A DNA stretch of 22,717 bases from Deltaproteobacteria bacterium (GCA_009993495.1 JAACTI010000251.1:1-22717); one strand, 5' to 3'. Numbered from the stretch's first letter, positions 7,291-15,731 are shown. The notes: a model not told the origin generated them from the letters alone. Program-made: numbers and translations.

Positions 7291-8682
7291 TCAGCAGGTG
7301 TTTCTTTTTTCCAACTTTGCCAGCAGCCCGTCGGCACCTGCATGGCGCAGCTCGGCATAGAGTTCTATGCCAATTTGCAGCCAGCGCCGGATAAAATCAC
7401 AACTGCTGCCAGGGGGGATACCCAAGGTATTTTCCCGCAAATGGTTTTCATAATGACAACCTCCGGCACACAGGCTTCTGGCCCAGCAGCTCTGGCACAT
7501 TTTATCCTTGCCGGTTGTCAGCTGAGCCAATGAAGACCGAACCCTGTCGGCATCGACACCCGTTGCAAGAGTGCCGACAGCGAAGCCTTTTTCACCCGCC
7601 AGCCGGTGGCAGGGATAGAATTCTCCCCCCGCATCGACAGCGAGATAACCATAGCCAGCGCCGCAAGCGATGGCCTTGGTTTGGCCCATGTGCAGACGGC
7701 TGAGCAGTTCAACCAGATTACTGAAGGGCAGTATCCGCCCTTCTTTGGCCAGACGGGAAAAACGCCGGGCCATGCTGGCCAGGCTTTCCAATAGCACCTG
7801 CTCCTGCTGTATATCCGGAAGCAGATTTTTACTGATAGGGCTGGCCGGGGCAATGCCAACCTCGTGAAAACCCAGCCCTATAAGATGATCAAAAACCTCT
7901 TCGCACCTTGACCACTGCGCGGGCGTCAGGGTGACGCGGGCCGCGACGGCGGCATTAGAATTTTCCAGCAGGCCACCCAAGCGGGCGAGAATTCTGCTGT
8001 AACTGCCCCGACCGGCGGCGTCGGGCCGGTTGGCATCGTGCAGCTCGGCCGGGCCGTCAAGGCTGACCGAAACCACTACCCGATGTTGACGCAAAAAGCC
8101 TAAAATCTCCGCGTCAAGCAGCGTACCGTTGGTGGTCAGGGAGACCAGCAGTTTTTTGCCCAGCGCCGCCGCTTTTTCTTCTGCTTCTTCGACGGCAGCT
8201 TTCACCGCAGGCATATTCAGCAAGGGCTCACCGCCAAACAAAACCAGGGTCAAGGCCTGGTTGTCGCCCGATTTTTCAACCAGATAACGGGCGGCTCGGC
8301 GGGCGGTTTCAACATCGAGTAAACGCGCCGGACCGCCGTAAGCTCCGCCTGCGGCGTAACAGTAGGTGCAGCGCAAATTACAATCCTGGGCCACTTCCAG
8401 CACCATGGTGCTCAGGGGAATTTCCGTCGGGTCGCACCGCAACGGCGGCCAGACCTTGGCGGAACCGGCTGGCACCAGCAGGCGAAGGTCGCGCAGATCT
8501 TCCAACACGGCGCGGTCGGGGGGCGCGACCTCGTTTAGATCGACCCTGGGCTGACAACTCCAACGCTGAAGAACCGCCTGGATCGATGCATCAATCCGAA
8601 ACAGGCTGGCCAGATCAACGTCGTACAGAATTGCCCCATCGTCCAGGTTGAAAACCTGATGGTCGGCCCATTCATGCACCAT
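7291..8682 (-). CDS. qhpD: Radical SAM/SPASM-type maturase forming thioether crosslinks in the gamma subunit
   Basis: This is a 463-residue radical SAM enzyme. The SAM cluster motif is C101-x3-C105-x2-C108 (DCNLRCTYCYA), after an N-terminal segment of about 90 residues that may bind the substrate peptide. LFGGEPLLN and SVSLDGP are typical of the family. The C-terminal part carries the auxiliary cluster cysteines in GYLAVDAGGEFYPCHRL, CQSCWARSLCAGGC and GSSCDF. In the known system QhpD joins Cys sulfur to carbons of Glu/Asp side chains in the gamma subunit. The start lies two bases after the qhpA stop, so qhpA, qhpD and qhpC are cotranscribed. No other radical SAM gene is present in the window. 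Confidence 0.95.
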   Translation of the reverse strand: MVHEWADHQVFNLDDGAILYDVDLASLFRIDASIQAVLQRWSCQPRVDLNEVAPPDRAVLEDLRDLRLLVPAGSAKVWPPLRCDPTEIPLSTMVLEVAQDCNLRCTYCYAAGGAYGGPARLLDVETARRAARYLVEKSGDNQALTLVLFGGEPLLNMPAVKAAVEEAEEKAAALGKKLLVSLTTNGTLLDAEILGFLRQHRVVVSVSLDGPAELHDANRPDAAGRGSYSRILARLGGLLENSNAAVAARVTLTPAQWSRCEEVFDHLIGLGFHEVGIAPASPISKNLLPDIQQEQVLLESLASMARRFSRLAKEGRILPFSNLVELLSRLHMGQTKAIACGAGYGYLAVDAGGEFYPCHRLAGEKGFAVGTLATGVDADRVRSSLAQLTTGKDKMCQSCWARSLCAGGCHYENHLRENTLGIPPGSSCDFIRRWLQIGIELYAELRHAGADGLLAKLEKRNTC

Positions 8683-8684
8683 GG

Positions 8685-10220
8685 TTATTTGATCCTCTGC
8701 ACGTAATCGGGGGGAACCACCGCCAGCATGGCTTCGGCCGCATAATCGTAGCCACCGCGCTGATAAGCCGCGTGAACCTTGACCAGTCCAGTCGCTTCCA
8801 GTTTACTTTCGCGGGTGAGGATCTGTCCGTAATCGCCCATGGGGTAATAGAAACCATTGGCACCAATAGCGCCAGTCCAGGCGAGGTCATCGTCATTCTC
8901 CCGGGTCACTTCTTCACTCAGGGTGAAACCTGCGGCAACAGCCCCCAGCGCCACATCACCGGCAGCATAGGCAATAGCTTCAAACTGCACTCCTTCAGCC
9001 GGGAAATGGACCCCGCCGTGAACCCTGGCCCGACCCAGTTCCGGAGTGATTTTTATGTGGTCAATCCGGTCGGCCAGTGTGATGGGCACAGAATTGAGTT
9101 TGTTGACTTGCAGATCCGCCTGAGCCTTGCCGCTTCCCTGATAAACGACCTCGGCAACAATGGCCTCGCCGACCCGTTCGGCCTTAAGAACCTTGACCTT
9201 CGCGCCTTTAAACACCAGGTCACTGGCCTGCACCGCAGGCAGGTTTACCCCTTCCAGAGTCAAGCTGGTCGTTTCATTGGCCAGCAGATAGGCGGGCGTC
9301 ACCCGCAGCAGACGGGCGGATCCAACGGCCGGGTACCAGGTGCTGGTCGAGGTGCGGAACGCGGGGGCCGGATAGTGATGCTGACCCTGAATCGTGCCGT
9401 TGCTAAAAGCAAAGGACCCCAGGGTTTTGAAATTGTTGTGGGCGGTGCGGGTGCGCAGGGCGTGTCCGCCGAACAGCAGGGCCTCGCCCTGGAACTGCTC
9501 GCTGGTGCCATCGTCAAAATTCAGAGACCCCTTGACGCTGAAGTTGCCGCTAAAATCAGCCTTGAGGGTGGCGCTGCCGCGATAGTTTCCCTTGCCCGGC
9601 TCATTGCCAAAAATCAGCCAGGAACCGGCCGGAGTTACATTGGGGGTTTGCCACGCCTTGCCGTAGGGATGACTTTTCGCCAGCTGCGCCAAAACTGTCG
9701 TGGCTTCCTGCTCCCATTTCATCTCACGCATCTGGCCATCGATCGCCGGATCGACGTAGTAGTGAAAATCGCGAACCTTCGCCCAGGAAGATTCCGTCAT
9801 GCGGTAAGAATTGATTTTCCCCGCGCTGTGGCAGCGCACACAGGTGGCGAAACGTTTTTCTTCCACTTCGCCCTGGGGACGCTCGACGACCTGGGGGTTA
9901 TTGTACAGATCCATGTACCAAACCTTGGCCAGTTCCTCGGGACTCAAAATTTGTGTGGCACATATTTCCTTGAGCAGAAGGTCTCTTTCCTGGGGATTAA
10001 GATCCATGCCGTGCAGTCGCGCCATGCGATCGATAATCACGCCCCACTCATCGGGAGTTGTGCGAATCTCTTCGACCCGCGAAATCTTGCCCTTTACAAC
10101 GGCATGACAGCTGGTGCATTTCTGATAGGTTAATGATGTCTGGGTAAAGGCCATAACTGCGGGGGCTGCCGCTCCCAGCAGCAGCAACAGGCCAAGCAGC
10201 GTAAACAGAGTCTTGCGCAT
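8685..10220 (-). CDS. qhpA: Quinohemoprotein amine dehydrogenase alpha subunit, diheme cytochrome c
   Basis: This 511-residue periplasmic subunit has a Sec signal peptide (RKTLFTLLGLLLLLGAAAP, ending at VMA). The N-terminal domain carries two heme c sites, CTSCH (about residues 35-39) and CVRCH (about 127-131), and takes electrons from the quinone cofactor to an external acceptor. The rest (about 180-511) is rich in beta strands, matching the Ig/barrel domains of the family. The ATG at 10220 is chosen because AGGA lies eight bases upstream. The alternative ATG at 10226 would be only two bases from that site. The gene follows the outer-membrane protein by 52 bp. Confidence 0.95.
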   Translation of the reverse strand: MRKTLFTLLGLLLLLGAAAPAVMAFTQTSLTYQKCTSCHAVVKGKISRVEEIRTTPDEWGVIIDRMARLHGMDLNPQERDLLLKEICATQILSPEELAKVWYMDLYNNPQVVERPQGEVEEKRFATCVRCHSAGKINSYRMTESSWAKVRDFHYYVDPAIDGQMREMKWEQEATTVLAQLAKSHPYGKAWQTPNVTPAGSWLIFGNEPGKGNYRGSATLKADFSGNFSVKGSLNFDDGTSEQFQGEALLFGGHALRTRTAHNNFKTLGSFAFSNGTIQGQHHYPAPAFRTSTSTWYPAVGSARLLRVTPAYLLANETTSLTLEGVNLPAVQASDLVFKGAKVKVLKAERVGEAIVAEVVYQGSGKAQADLQVNKLNSVPITLADRIDHIKITPELGRARVHGGVHFPAEGVQFEAIAYAAGDVALGAVAAGFTLSEEVTRENDDDLAWTGAIGANGFYYPMGDYGQILTRESKLEATGLVKVHAAYQRGGYDYAAEAMLAVVPPDYVQRIK

Positions 10221-10272
10221 GTACATCGTCCTTTCTTAGAAGTGATCTGCTGAATGAAAAATTTCGTCGAAC

Positions 10273-11115
10273 TCAGAAGGCATAGGCTAGTCGCAGCCAG
10301 AAGTCGTCTCCCTGGGTATCGTTTTTCGCACTGAGGTCATGTGTCCAACGCAGGGTCAGACCCAACTGTTCCGTTGCCTGATAGCCGATGGACGGGCCAA
10401 ACTGAACCCGGTTGGTTTTGCTTCCCGGTACACTGTCGCCATTGGCTTCCCCTTCATCAAGATCCCAGTAACCACCGCCGTTAACACCTAAAATCAGCTT
10501 CTCGTTGAGCTGATAAGCGAGGCTGGCTTCAACTTCAAAACGCTGCGGAGCCGTGTAGTCATTATCCGGTTCTTCAAGGAAGTGATAGTAATTGAGGTTC
10601 ATGTCGTAAACGAAATTGCCGAACATCTTAGCAAAGGCCAGTTGATGCTCGAAATACCAGGTGTTACGCCCCAGATTGATGGTCTGATCCCGGTTCCACT
10701 CGCCGGTCGGCGCAAAGATGTAGAACCAGTAGGAAAGGTAAGTGTTGGTTTCGGTGTCGGAATGCAGAAAAACGGCCGGACCAAAGATCGCATCCCCAAG
10801 CCCCGAGGATTTTTCGTTGAGCAGTTTGCTTTCCTCAACTTCGCCGAAGGGCAGAATCACTTGAAAAGCTAACGGAATACCGGCAAGGTGGAAATATTTC
10901 AGGCCGCGAAACACACTGACTTTGGCCGTCAGATCGATATCAAGATCGCCGTCCGAGGTATCCAGCTTGTCAGCTGTATAATAGTTGCCGTAAAGCAGCC
11001 CATAATAGCCATCGGGGGCATGGAAGTTATCATAGGGATCAATCAGAACGGCGTTGGCCACCCCGGCCCATAAGAGGGTGAGCCCCAGACAGAGAGAAAT
11101 GACATTTTTTTGCAT
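10273..11115 (-). CDS. Outer-membrane beta-barrel of the phenol/MetA-degradation transporter type, first gene of the amine operon
   Basis: This 280-residue protein has a clear signal peptide ending at VANA (about residue 22) and a mature part with alternating hydrophobic/aromatic strands, ending in WLRLAYAF, a terminal aromatic typical of outer-membrane barrels. Phrases such as AFQVILPFGEV, YWFYIFAPTGEW and GPSIGYQATEQLGLTLRW resemble the family annotated as MetA-pathway phenol degradation or transporter-like barrels. A possible role is passage of the amine substrate across the outer membrane, inferred from position only. The ribosome site is a full AGGAGG (11125-11130 on the complement), nine bases before the ATG. 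Candidate promoter and enhancer sites lie upstream. Confidence 0.75.
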   Translation of the reverse strand: MQKNVISLCLGLTLLWAGVANAVLIDPYDNFHAPDGYYGLLYGNYYTADKLDTSDGDLDIDLTAKVSVFRGLKYFHLAGIPLAFQVILPFGEVEESKLLNEKSSGLGDAIFGPAVFLHSDTETNTYLSYWFYIFAPTGEWNRDQTINLGRNTWYFEHQLAFAKMFGNFVYDMNLNYYHFLEEPDNDYTAPQRFEVEASLAYQLNEKLILGVNGGGYWDLDEGEANGDSVPGSKTNRVQFGPSIGYQATEQLGLTLRWTHDLSAKNDTQGDDFWLRLAYAF

Positions 11116-11153
11116 GACGTGGTTCCTCCTTTGCTAAGCATGAAAGTTGATGA

Positions 11154-11169
11154 AGCAACTCTTGAGCTG
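11154..11169 (-). promoter_or_regulatory. Weak candidate sigma54 (-24/-12) promoter of the amine operon
   Basis: On the minus strand CAGCTCAAGAGTTGCT has a good -12 element (TTGCT, GC at 11155-11156) and the correct ten-base spacing to the -24 position. That position reads AG instead of the near-invariant GG. It would start transcription near 11143, about 28 bases before the ATG and just upstream of the AGGAGG site. It was the best GG-N10-GC-like match found by eye in the gap. The nearby NtrC-type regulator makes a sigma54 promoter expected, but the -24 mismatch keeps this weak. Confidence 0.35.
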
Positions 11170-11319
11170 TATTCAAACAACGTTCCATAAATTTACAAAA
11201 TCGAAGCGCAAAAAAAGTTTATTAAGTAACTAACCTGAATTATTGGTATTGCTCTACGATTATTTAAATAACGACGTTGTATTAAGCGTAGATAAGGGGG
11301 GGTAAAACAGGTCTAATGG

Positions 11320-11331
11320 GACATTCATGGC
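11320..11331. promoter_or_regulatory. Degenerate third copy of the palindromic site
   Basis: GACATTCATGGC keeps GACAT and most of ATGTC, with one or two changes, within a wider GGG...CCC frame (11318-11333). Its centre is 34 bp from the neighbouring perfect copy. It could be a weaker regulator site. Confidence 0.4.
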
Positions 11332-11353
11332 CCGGCCTTGACCCTTAGATTAG

Positions 11354-11365
11354 GACATTTATGTC
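11354..11365. promoter_or_regulatory. Palindromic site GACATTTATGTC, candidate enhancer for the NtrC-type regulator
   Basis: This is a perfect palindrome of the form GACAT-TT-ATGTC, with the match continuing as TC on one side as in the second copy. It lies about 240 bp upstream of the first gene of the amine operon, a typical distance for enhancer-bound activators. The centre-to-centre distance to the copy at 11395-11406 is 41 bp, close to four helical turns. Confidence 0.65.
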
Positions 11366-11394
11366 TCCATCGCCAAAAGAGCGCGACAAACACC

Positions 11395-11406
11395 GACATA
11401 AATGTC
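11395..11406. promoter_or_regulatory. Second copy of the palindromic site, GACATAAATGTC
   Basis: This is the exact reverse complement of the copy at 11354-11365, and it abuts the stop codon of the response regulator gene. Two phased copies of a 12-bp palindrome in a 291-bp gap are unlikely by chance and fit binding by a dimeric Fis-type helix-turn-helix. Confidence 0.65.
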
Positions 11407-12798
11407 TCAGTCGTGACGAAAGAGTGCCGGATCGAGATGTAATTTTTGCAACAGGCGGGTCAGATGGCGCCGATTCAGCCCGGCGTGAGCCGCCACTCGC
11501 GTGGCGTTCCCGTGATAATGCCGCAGCAATTTCTGAAAGTAGTCAAGCCCTTCTTCAGCGAGCAATTTTTCCTTGAGATCAGCATAGGTTTCAGGGGGCA
11601 AGGCGGGCAGCGCCGCCCGCTGCAAGTAGGGCTGCAGCTGGGCAACGGCAATGGTTTCCTGCTGGTGAAAGGTCATGACCTGTTCCAGCAGGTGGATCAA
11701 CTCACGGATGTTGCCCGGCCAGGAATACCCTTGCAGCAGCGCCATGGCATCGCTGGTGACCTCTTTGACGTCACGGTGTAACCTGCGATTCAGCCGCCCG
11801 AGATAATGCTCCACCAGCAGAGGAACATCCTCAGCCCGCTCCCGCAGGGCGGGCACCCTGATCTCGATCACCTTGAGTCGATAGAAGAGATCTTCGCGAA
11901 AGTTGCCCTGACTGACTTCATTTTCAAGGGTGCGATTGGTTGCCGCAACTATGCGTGCCTCGGTGGTATGCTGACGGGTTTCGCCGACGCGAGTATATGT
12001 TTTTTCCTGCAGAATGCGCAAGAGTTTCTTCTGCAGCACATGAGGAATTTCGCCGATTTCATCGAGAAACACAGTCCCATCGGCGGCGGCCTCAAAGAAC
12101 CCGGCCCGCTCACGATGCGCACCGGTAAACGCCCCTCTGACGTGGCCGAAAAGTTCACTTTCGAGCAAAGAATCGGGGATGGCAGCGCAATCCACCGTGA
12201 CGAAGGGTTTTTCCTGTCGCGTCCCCGAGCTGTGGATGGCCCGGGCCACCAGTTCCTTGCCGGTACCGCTTTCACCGCTGATCAGCACCGTAGAATCCGT
12301 GGCCGCAACCGCCGCAACCGCGTCGAGAACCTTGCGAATGCTGGCGCTCTGACCAACAATGCCGACAAATTCCCCTTTGCGAACCGTGGTCTCGACCAGC
12401 GAACGGTATCGGCGCAACTGTCCGCGATGATTGACTGCCTTGCGCAGAATCAAGTCAATTTTGGTCAGATCAAAGGGTTTCTCGAGAAAATCATAGGCTC
12501 CGTCGCGCACGGCGCGCACGGCGGTTTCGATGGTGCCATGGGCCGTCAGTAACAAAACCGGCAGCTCGGGTTGCACCTGCAGGGCCCGCCGCAACAATTC
12601 AACCCCGTCCATGCCGGGCATCCGAAGATCAAAAATTGCTGCGTCCGGGTTCCAGGTCTCAACACGGGATAGCCCCGGCAAGGGGTTCGTCTCGCCCATG
12701 GCTTCATAACCCATCTGCTGCAAAGCCTGGATCAAGGCGGTCAGCAGCGCCTGGTCATCATCAACCACCAGAATACGTGGCTGCAAGGTGCTGGTCAT
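11407..12798 (-). CDS. NtrC-family sigma54-dependent response regulator
   Basis: This is a 463-residue activator with three domains. The receiver (about 1-120) has phospho-acceptor D57 in IFDLRMPGMDG. The AAA+ domain (about 145-380) has Walker A GESGTGKE (175-182), the sigma54-contact loop GAFTGA (222-227) and Walker B GTVFLDEIGE. The C-terminal Fis-type helix-turn-helix is GNATRVAAHAGLNRRHLTRL. The ATG at 12798 overlaps the kinase stop by four bases and has GGGAG upstream, so the longer frame to 12837 is rejected. Kinase and regulator form a pair. The likely target is the amine operon immediately downstream, by position. Confidence 0.93.
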   Translation of the reverse strand: MTSTLQPRILVVDDDQALLTALIQALQQMGYEAMGETNPLPGLSRVETWNPDAAIFDLRMPGMDGVELLRRALQVQPELPVLLLTAHGTIETAVRAVRDGAYDFLEKPFDLTKIDLILRKAVNHRGQLRRYRSLVETTVRKGEFVGIVGQSASIRKVLDAVAAVAATDSTVLISGESGTGKELVARAIHSSGTRQEKPFVTVDCAAIPDSLLESELFGHVRGAFTGAHRERAGFFEAAADGTVFLDEIGEIPHVLQKKLLRILQEKTYTRVGETRQHTTEARIVAATNRTLENEVSQGNFREDLFYRLKVIEIRVPALRERAEDVPLLVEHYLGRLNRRLHRDVKEVTSDAMALLQGYSWPGNIRELIHLLEQVMTFHQQETIAVAQLQPYLQRAALPALPPETYADLKEKLLAEEGLDYFQKLLRHYHGNATRVAAHAGLNRRHLTRLLQKLHLDPALFRHD

Positions 12799-14930
12799 GG
12801 TTCTTCTCCCACCGGAAATTGGATCAGGAACCGACACCCACCCTGGGTCAGATTCTCAACGTCGATCGTACCACAATGCCCCTCTACAATACTGCTGACA
12901 ACGGCCAGACCCAAACCGGTTCCTTTGCCAACCTCCTTGGTGGTAAAAAACGGATCAAAAATATGTGGCAGCACATCGACCGGAATCCCCGAACCTTCAT
13001 CTTCCACCACCAGCATTAAGGTCGTCGCAACGCCTGGGTTAAATACAAAGCTGGTCTGCACCCGCACCTTTCCGCCCTGTTCCTGTGAGGCAATGGCATT
13101 ACCAATGAGATTCCACAGCACCTGCTTGAAGCCGGACTGGTCGAGATAACAAAGTTGCGGATTTTCGTCCAACGACAAATCCAGCTCCACCCCCTGCGCG
13201 CTGGCTTCGTGCCGGGCCATTTCCACCACGTCCTGCACCAGCAGATTCGGGTTGACGCGGGTTTTGACTAAACTCTGTAAACGAGAAAGATCGAGAAAAT
13301 TGCGCACCTTGTCCTGCACGCGCTCAATTTCGGTCATCACATTGCGCAGATTGCGCAAGACATCTTCAGGTAAATCCGAACGCCTCAACAACATCTGCGT
13401 GTAGGTGGAGATGGTAGCCAGAGGATTATTCACTTCATGAGCCACCCCGGCAGCCAGTCGGCCCACTGCGGTCATTTTGCGCCCCTGCTCCACCAGAATA
13501 TAGGCTTTCCCCAGTTCCTGATTCTGGGTCAGAATATTTTCGGCCATGGAATTAAGCGCCCGGGCAAGGTCGCCGAACTCGGTCAGGTCTTCACGCATCC
13601 GGTGGGTAAGCTTGCCGCTGCCGAATTCGCGAATCCCCCCCAGCAGTGACCGTAACCCGCGCGACTGGTGTGCCATAACCACATAGCCGAGACCGGCCAT
13701 GGCAACTATGGCAAAAATCAGGACATGCAGAAAATTGCCCCGAATGCGCTCAGTTTCGGCGAAAATGGACTGCACCTCATCGTTAACCGGGCCCAACAAA
13801 TCATTTTCCGGCACCAGCAGAAACAGCCGCCACCCCAGGGGCTCGACTTCGGCGTAGCCGACAAATGCCCTGAAATCTTTCGTCTCAATGAAGTTTACCC
13901 CGATTTCCCCCGGTCTCGGCCCGACCACCGCCCGACCTGTGGCGGAAAGTGCCTCAAGCACCAGGGCCTGGCCATAAGCCGGAATTGCAGAATTCAACCC
14001 CAATGCCGCCAGCGGCAAATTTGGCGAGGCCGCAATGATTTCGTCACGTGACAGCAGCAGAGAACTGGAACTTTCCGTTAAGCGCACCTGGCTGATTTCC
14101 CGGAGCAACGCCTCAACAGTAATATCCACGCCGACGGTGGCCTGATGTTCCCCGTTGATCAGAATCGGCGACAGACAGGAAATCATACTGTGCTGGGTGA
14201 GAGGATCATTGTAGATGGGGGTAAAAATTTCATCTCCCGACGGATTATGTTCAGGATCAGAGAGATAATAGAAAGGCCAGGCCGTTACTTCAGGATACCG
14301 GGGCAGACGCTTGAAGTCGCGCCAGGGATAAGTGCGACTAATAAGATCCTTATGGATAAACCAGCCCAGCACCACCAATGGTTCCTGTTCAACCAGCGGC
14401 TTGAGGATAATGTCGAGGCTCTCGGTTGCAGCAATAACCCGGTCAAGGGAAGCGCGATAGGTGGGGACATTGGGGGTGGGGTCGCTGAAAGCAAAGTTCT
14501 CCATGGCGGGAATCAGCGCATCCAGCGAGGGCAGCCGCCTTGGCACATAGAGGCTCGAATTACCATCATCGGTGGCATTCACGTAATCGCCTTCCTTGTC
14601 CAGGTGATAACGGCTGCCATTGCGATAGTGAAATGCCTCGGGATTTTCCAGCACCGAACGCGACAAAGCCCCGAGCAGATGCACCTGATCCTGAAGATAG
14701 GTAAATTGTGCGGATATTTTTTGCGCTTTCTGGGCCAGATGGTTTTTCAAAAAATCAACGCGAGAGGTCACCAGCGCGCTGCGAACCTCGCGCAGGGAAA
14801 CTTCGTTGATCGTGTAAAGATGGCGAAAGGTCAGGTTGGCGATAACCCCGATTGGCACAAGAAAAAGCACCATAGTGCAAATAAAAAGTTTAGAAAGCAG
14901 GCGCTTTTTTCGCCAGGATTTTATGACCAT
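12795..14930 (-). CDS. Membrane sensor histidine kinase with periplasmic dCache-like sensor
   Basis: This 711-residue kinase is anchored by TM1 (about 14-33) and TM2 (about 399-420). The periplasmic segment of some 365 residues between them includes a membrane-distal Cache-like part (HSMISCLSPILINGEHQATV, about 247-266). A HAMP domain (about 421-475) follows, then the phosphorylated histidine H498 in AHEVNNPLAT, and an ATPase domain with an N-box (NLIGNAIA), EDEGSGIP and FDPFFTTKEVGKGTGLGLAV. It would sense a small periplasmic ligand, plausibly an amine or its product, and phosphorylate the co-encoded regulator. The ligand cannot be told from sequence. Confidence 0.92.
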   Translation of the reverse strand: MVIKSWRKKRLLSKLFICTMVLFLVPIGVIANLTFRHLYTINEVSLREVRSALVTSRVDFLKNHLAQKAQKISAQFTYLQDQVHLLGALSRSVLENPEAFHYRNGSRYHLDKEGDYVNATDDGNSSLYVPRRLPSLDALIPAMENFAFSDPTPNVPTYRASLDRVIAATESLDIILKPLVEQEPLVVLGWFIHKDLISRTYPWRDFKRLPRYPEVTAWPFYYLSDPEHNPSGDEIFTPIYNDPLTQHSMISCLSPILINGEHQATVGVDITVEALLREISQVRLTESSSSLLLSRDEIIAASPNLPLAALGLNSAIPAYGQALVLEALSATGRAVVGPRPGEIGVNFIETKDFRAFVGYAEVEPLGWRLFLLVPENDLLGPVNDEVQSIFAETERIRGNFLHVLIFAIVAMAGLGYVVMAHQSRGLRSLLGGIREFGSGKLTHRMREDLTEFGDLARALNSMAENILTQNQELGKAYILVEQGRKMTAVGRLAAGVAHEVNNPLATISTYTQMLLRRSDLPEDVLRNLRNVMTEIERVQDKVRNFLDLSRLQSLVKTRVNPNLLVQDVVEMARHEASAQGVELDLSLDENPQLCYLDQSGFKQVLWNLIGNAIASQEQGGKVRVQTSFVFNPGVATTLMLVVEDEGSGIPVDVLPHIFDPFFTTKEVGKGTGLGLAVVSSIVEGHCGTIDVENLTQGGCRFLIQFPVGEEP

Positions 14931-15072
14931 AATTCTGCGTCCAAGGTAAAGCCTATCCGTTGGTGTGAGATGGCGTCAGTTAAGCCGAAATGTTAAGCTT
15001 GCTGCCAGCCACCCGGCGAAGGGGGGAAGGTGGCATTGAAAAAAATGGCCGCGCACCCAAATTTATTGCATA

Positions 15073-15101
15073 ATGGTAATTTAATGCATTTATACCGTCA
15101 A
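15073..15101 (-). promoter_or_regulatory. Candidate sigma70-type promoter for the kinase-regulator operon
   Basis: On the minus strand TTGACG (15096-15101) is followed after 17 bases by TACCAT (15073-15078), five and four matches to the -35 and -10 consensus. Transcription would start near 15066 and leave a leader of about 135 bases before the kinase ATG. Confidence 0.4.
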
Positions 15102-15195
15102 GCACTCCAGAAGATTGCGTTTCCCCTGCCAGCAATCAACCCCAAGATTGGCCATTCCTGATCAACCGACGGCTCTGGGGAAAGATCTTGTCTTC

Positions 15196-15201
15196 TTGAC
15201 A
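15196..15201 (+). promoter_or_regulatory. TTGACA -35-like element ahead of the GNAT-Rrf2 pair
   Basis: A perfect TTGACA lies 78 bp before the GNAT start. No good -10 is found at 16-18 bp (ATACCA at 17), so the promoter may need an activator or may not be real. Confidence 0.3.
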
Positions 15202-15238
15202 ATTTTTATGGTACCACAATACCAGAATTAGAGTTTGC

Positions 15239-15250
15239 GGTAGTTTTACC
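15239..15250. promoter_or_regulatory. Short inverted repeat GGTA-GTTT-TACC, possible operator
   Basis: This four-base-arm palindrome sits about 29 bp before the GNAT start and just downstream of the TTGACA element, where a repressor could act. The Rrf2 regulator encoded in the same transcript is the natural candidate. The arms are short, so this is weak. Confidence 0.25.
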
Positions 15251-15278
15251 AAAAAAAACACAACGTTTGGAGCACGAC

Positions 15279-15731
15279 ATGACACCTGAGGTCACCATCC
15301 GCAATGCCCTGATGAGCGACTTTGATACCATACTTAATCTGGATTTTGCCGGGGCAACGACAGACAGACCTGCCTATTGGCGTGGAATTTTTGACCGTTT
15401 CGTTAGCACGGGCAGAACGGGTGGATTTTTTCTCGTCGCTGAAACAGGGGCCGAAGTCATCGGTTTTATTATTGGTGAAGTGCGCGCCTGGGAATTTGGC
15501 TCGCCACCCTGCGGTTGGGTGTTTGCCTTGGGCGTGTCCCCCAATTTTCGGGAACTGGGTATCGGCCAAAGGATGTTAAAAGAGATAAGTCTGCGGCTGA
15601 AACAGGCCGGCGTGACCACCTTACGTACCATGGTCGACCGCGAAGATAAACTGACACTCTCATTTTTTCGCAGTCAGGGGTTACGCACCGGTCGCTATAT
15701 TGAACTCGAAAAACCGATCGACGTCATTTAA
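15279..15731 (+). CDS. GNAT-family N-acetyltransferase
   Basis: This 150-residue acetyltransferase uses acetyl-CoA to acetylate an amine, protein or small molecule that cannot be identified. The acetyl-CoA-binding motif A is seen in LGVSPNFRELGIGQRML, with the usual R/Q-x-x-G-x-G pattern, after the beta strands GFFLVAE and VIGFIIGEV. The ATG at 15279 has GGAG six bases upstream. A TTG at 15267 would add four residues but overlaps that ribosome site. It is followed 13 bases later by the Rrf2 gene, so the two are probably cotranscribed. Confidence 0.85.
   Translation: MTPEVTIRNALMSDFDTILNLDFAGATTDRPAYWRGIFDRFVSTGRTGGFFLVAETGAEVIGFIIGEVRAWEFGSPPCGWVFALGVSPNFRELGIGQRMLKEISLRLKQAGVTTLRTMVDREDKLTLSFFRSQGLRTGRYIELEKPIDVI

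Larger units (their letters stand above)
11116..11406. other. Intergenic control region of the amine operon
   Basis: This 291-bp A/T-rich gap between the response regulator stop and the first gene of the amine operon contains no gene. It holds the GACAT-WW-ATGTC palindromes near the regulator end and a weak sigma54-like promoter near the operon end. No intrinsic terminator for the regulator gene is visible. Confidence 0.7.
14931..15278. other. Divergent intergenic region between the histidine kinase and the GNAT gene
   Basis: This 348-bp A/T-rich stretch has no supported gene. It contains a plausible minus-strand promoter for the kinase operon (15073-15101), a TTGACA element facing the GNAT gene (15196-15201) and a short inverted repeat (15239-15250). 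No copy of the GACAT-WW-ATGTC site was seen here. Confidence 0.6.

Noticed and set aside
8772..10133. Long plus-strand frame of 453 codons opposite qhpA
   Set aside because: It lies entirely antisense to a well-supported diheme subunit and has no recognisable domain, so it is a shadow of GC-rich coding.
14145..14996. Plus-strand frame of 283 codons opposite the histidine kinase
   Set aside because: It is antisense to the periplasmic domain of a complete kinase and has no recognisable motifs.
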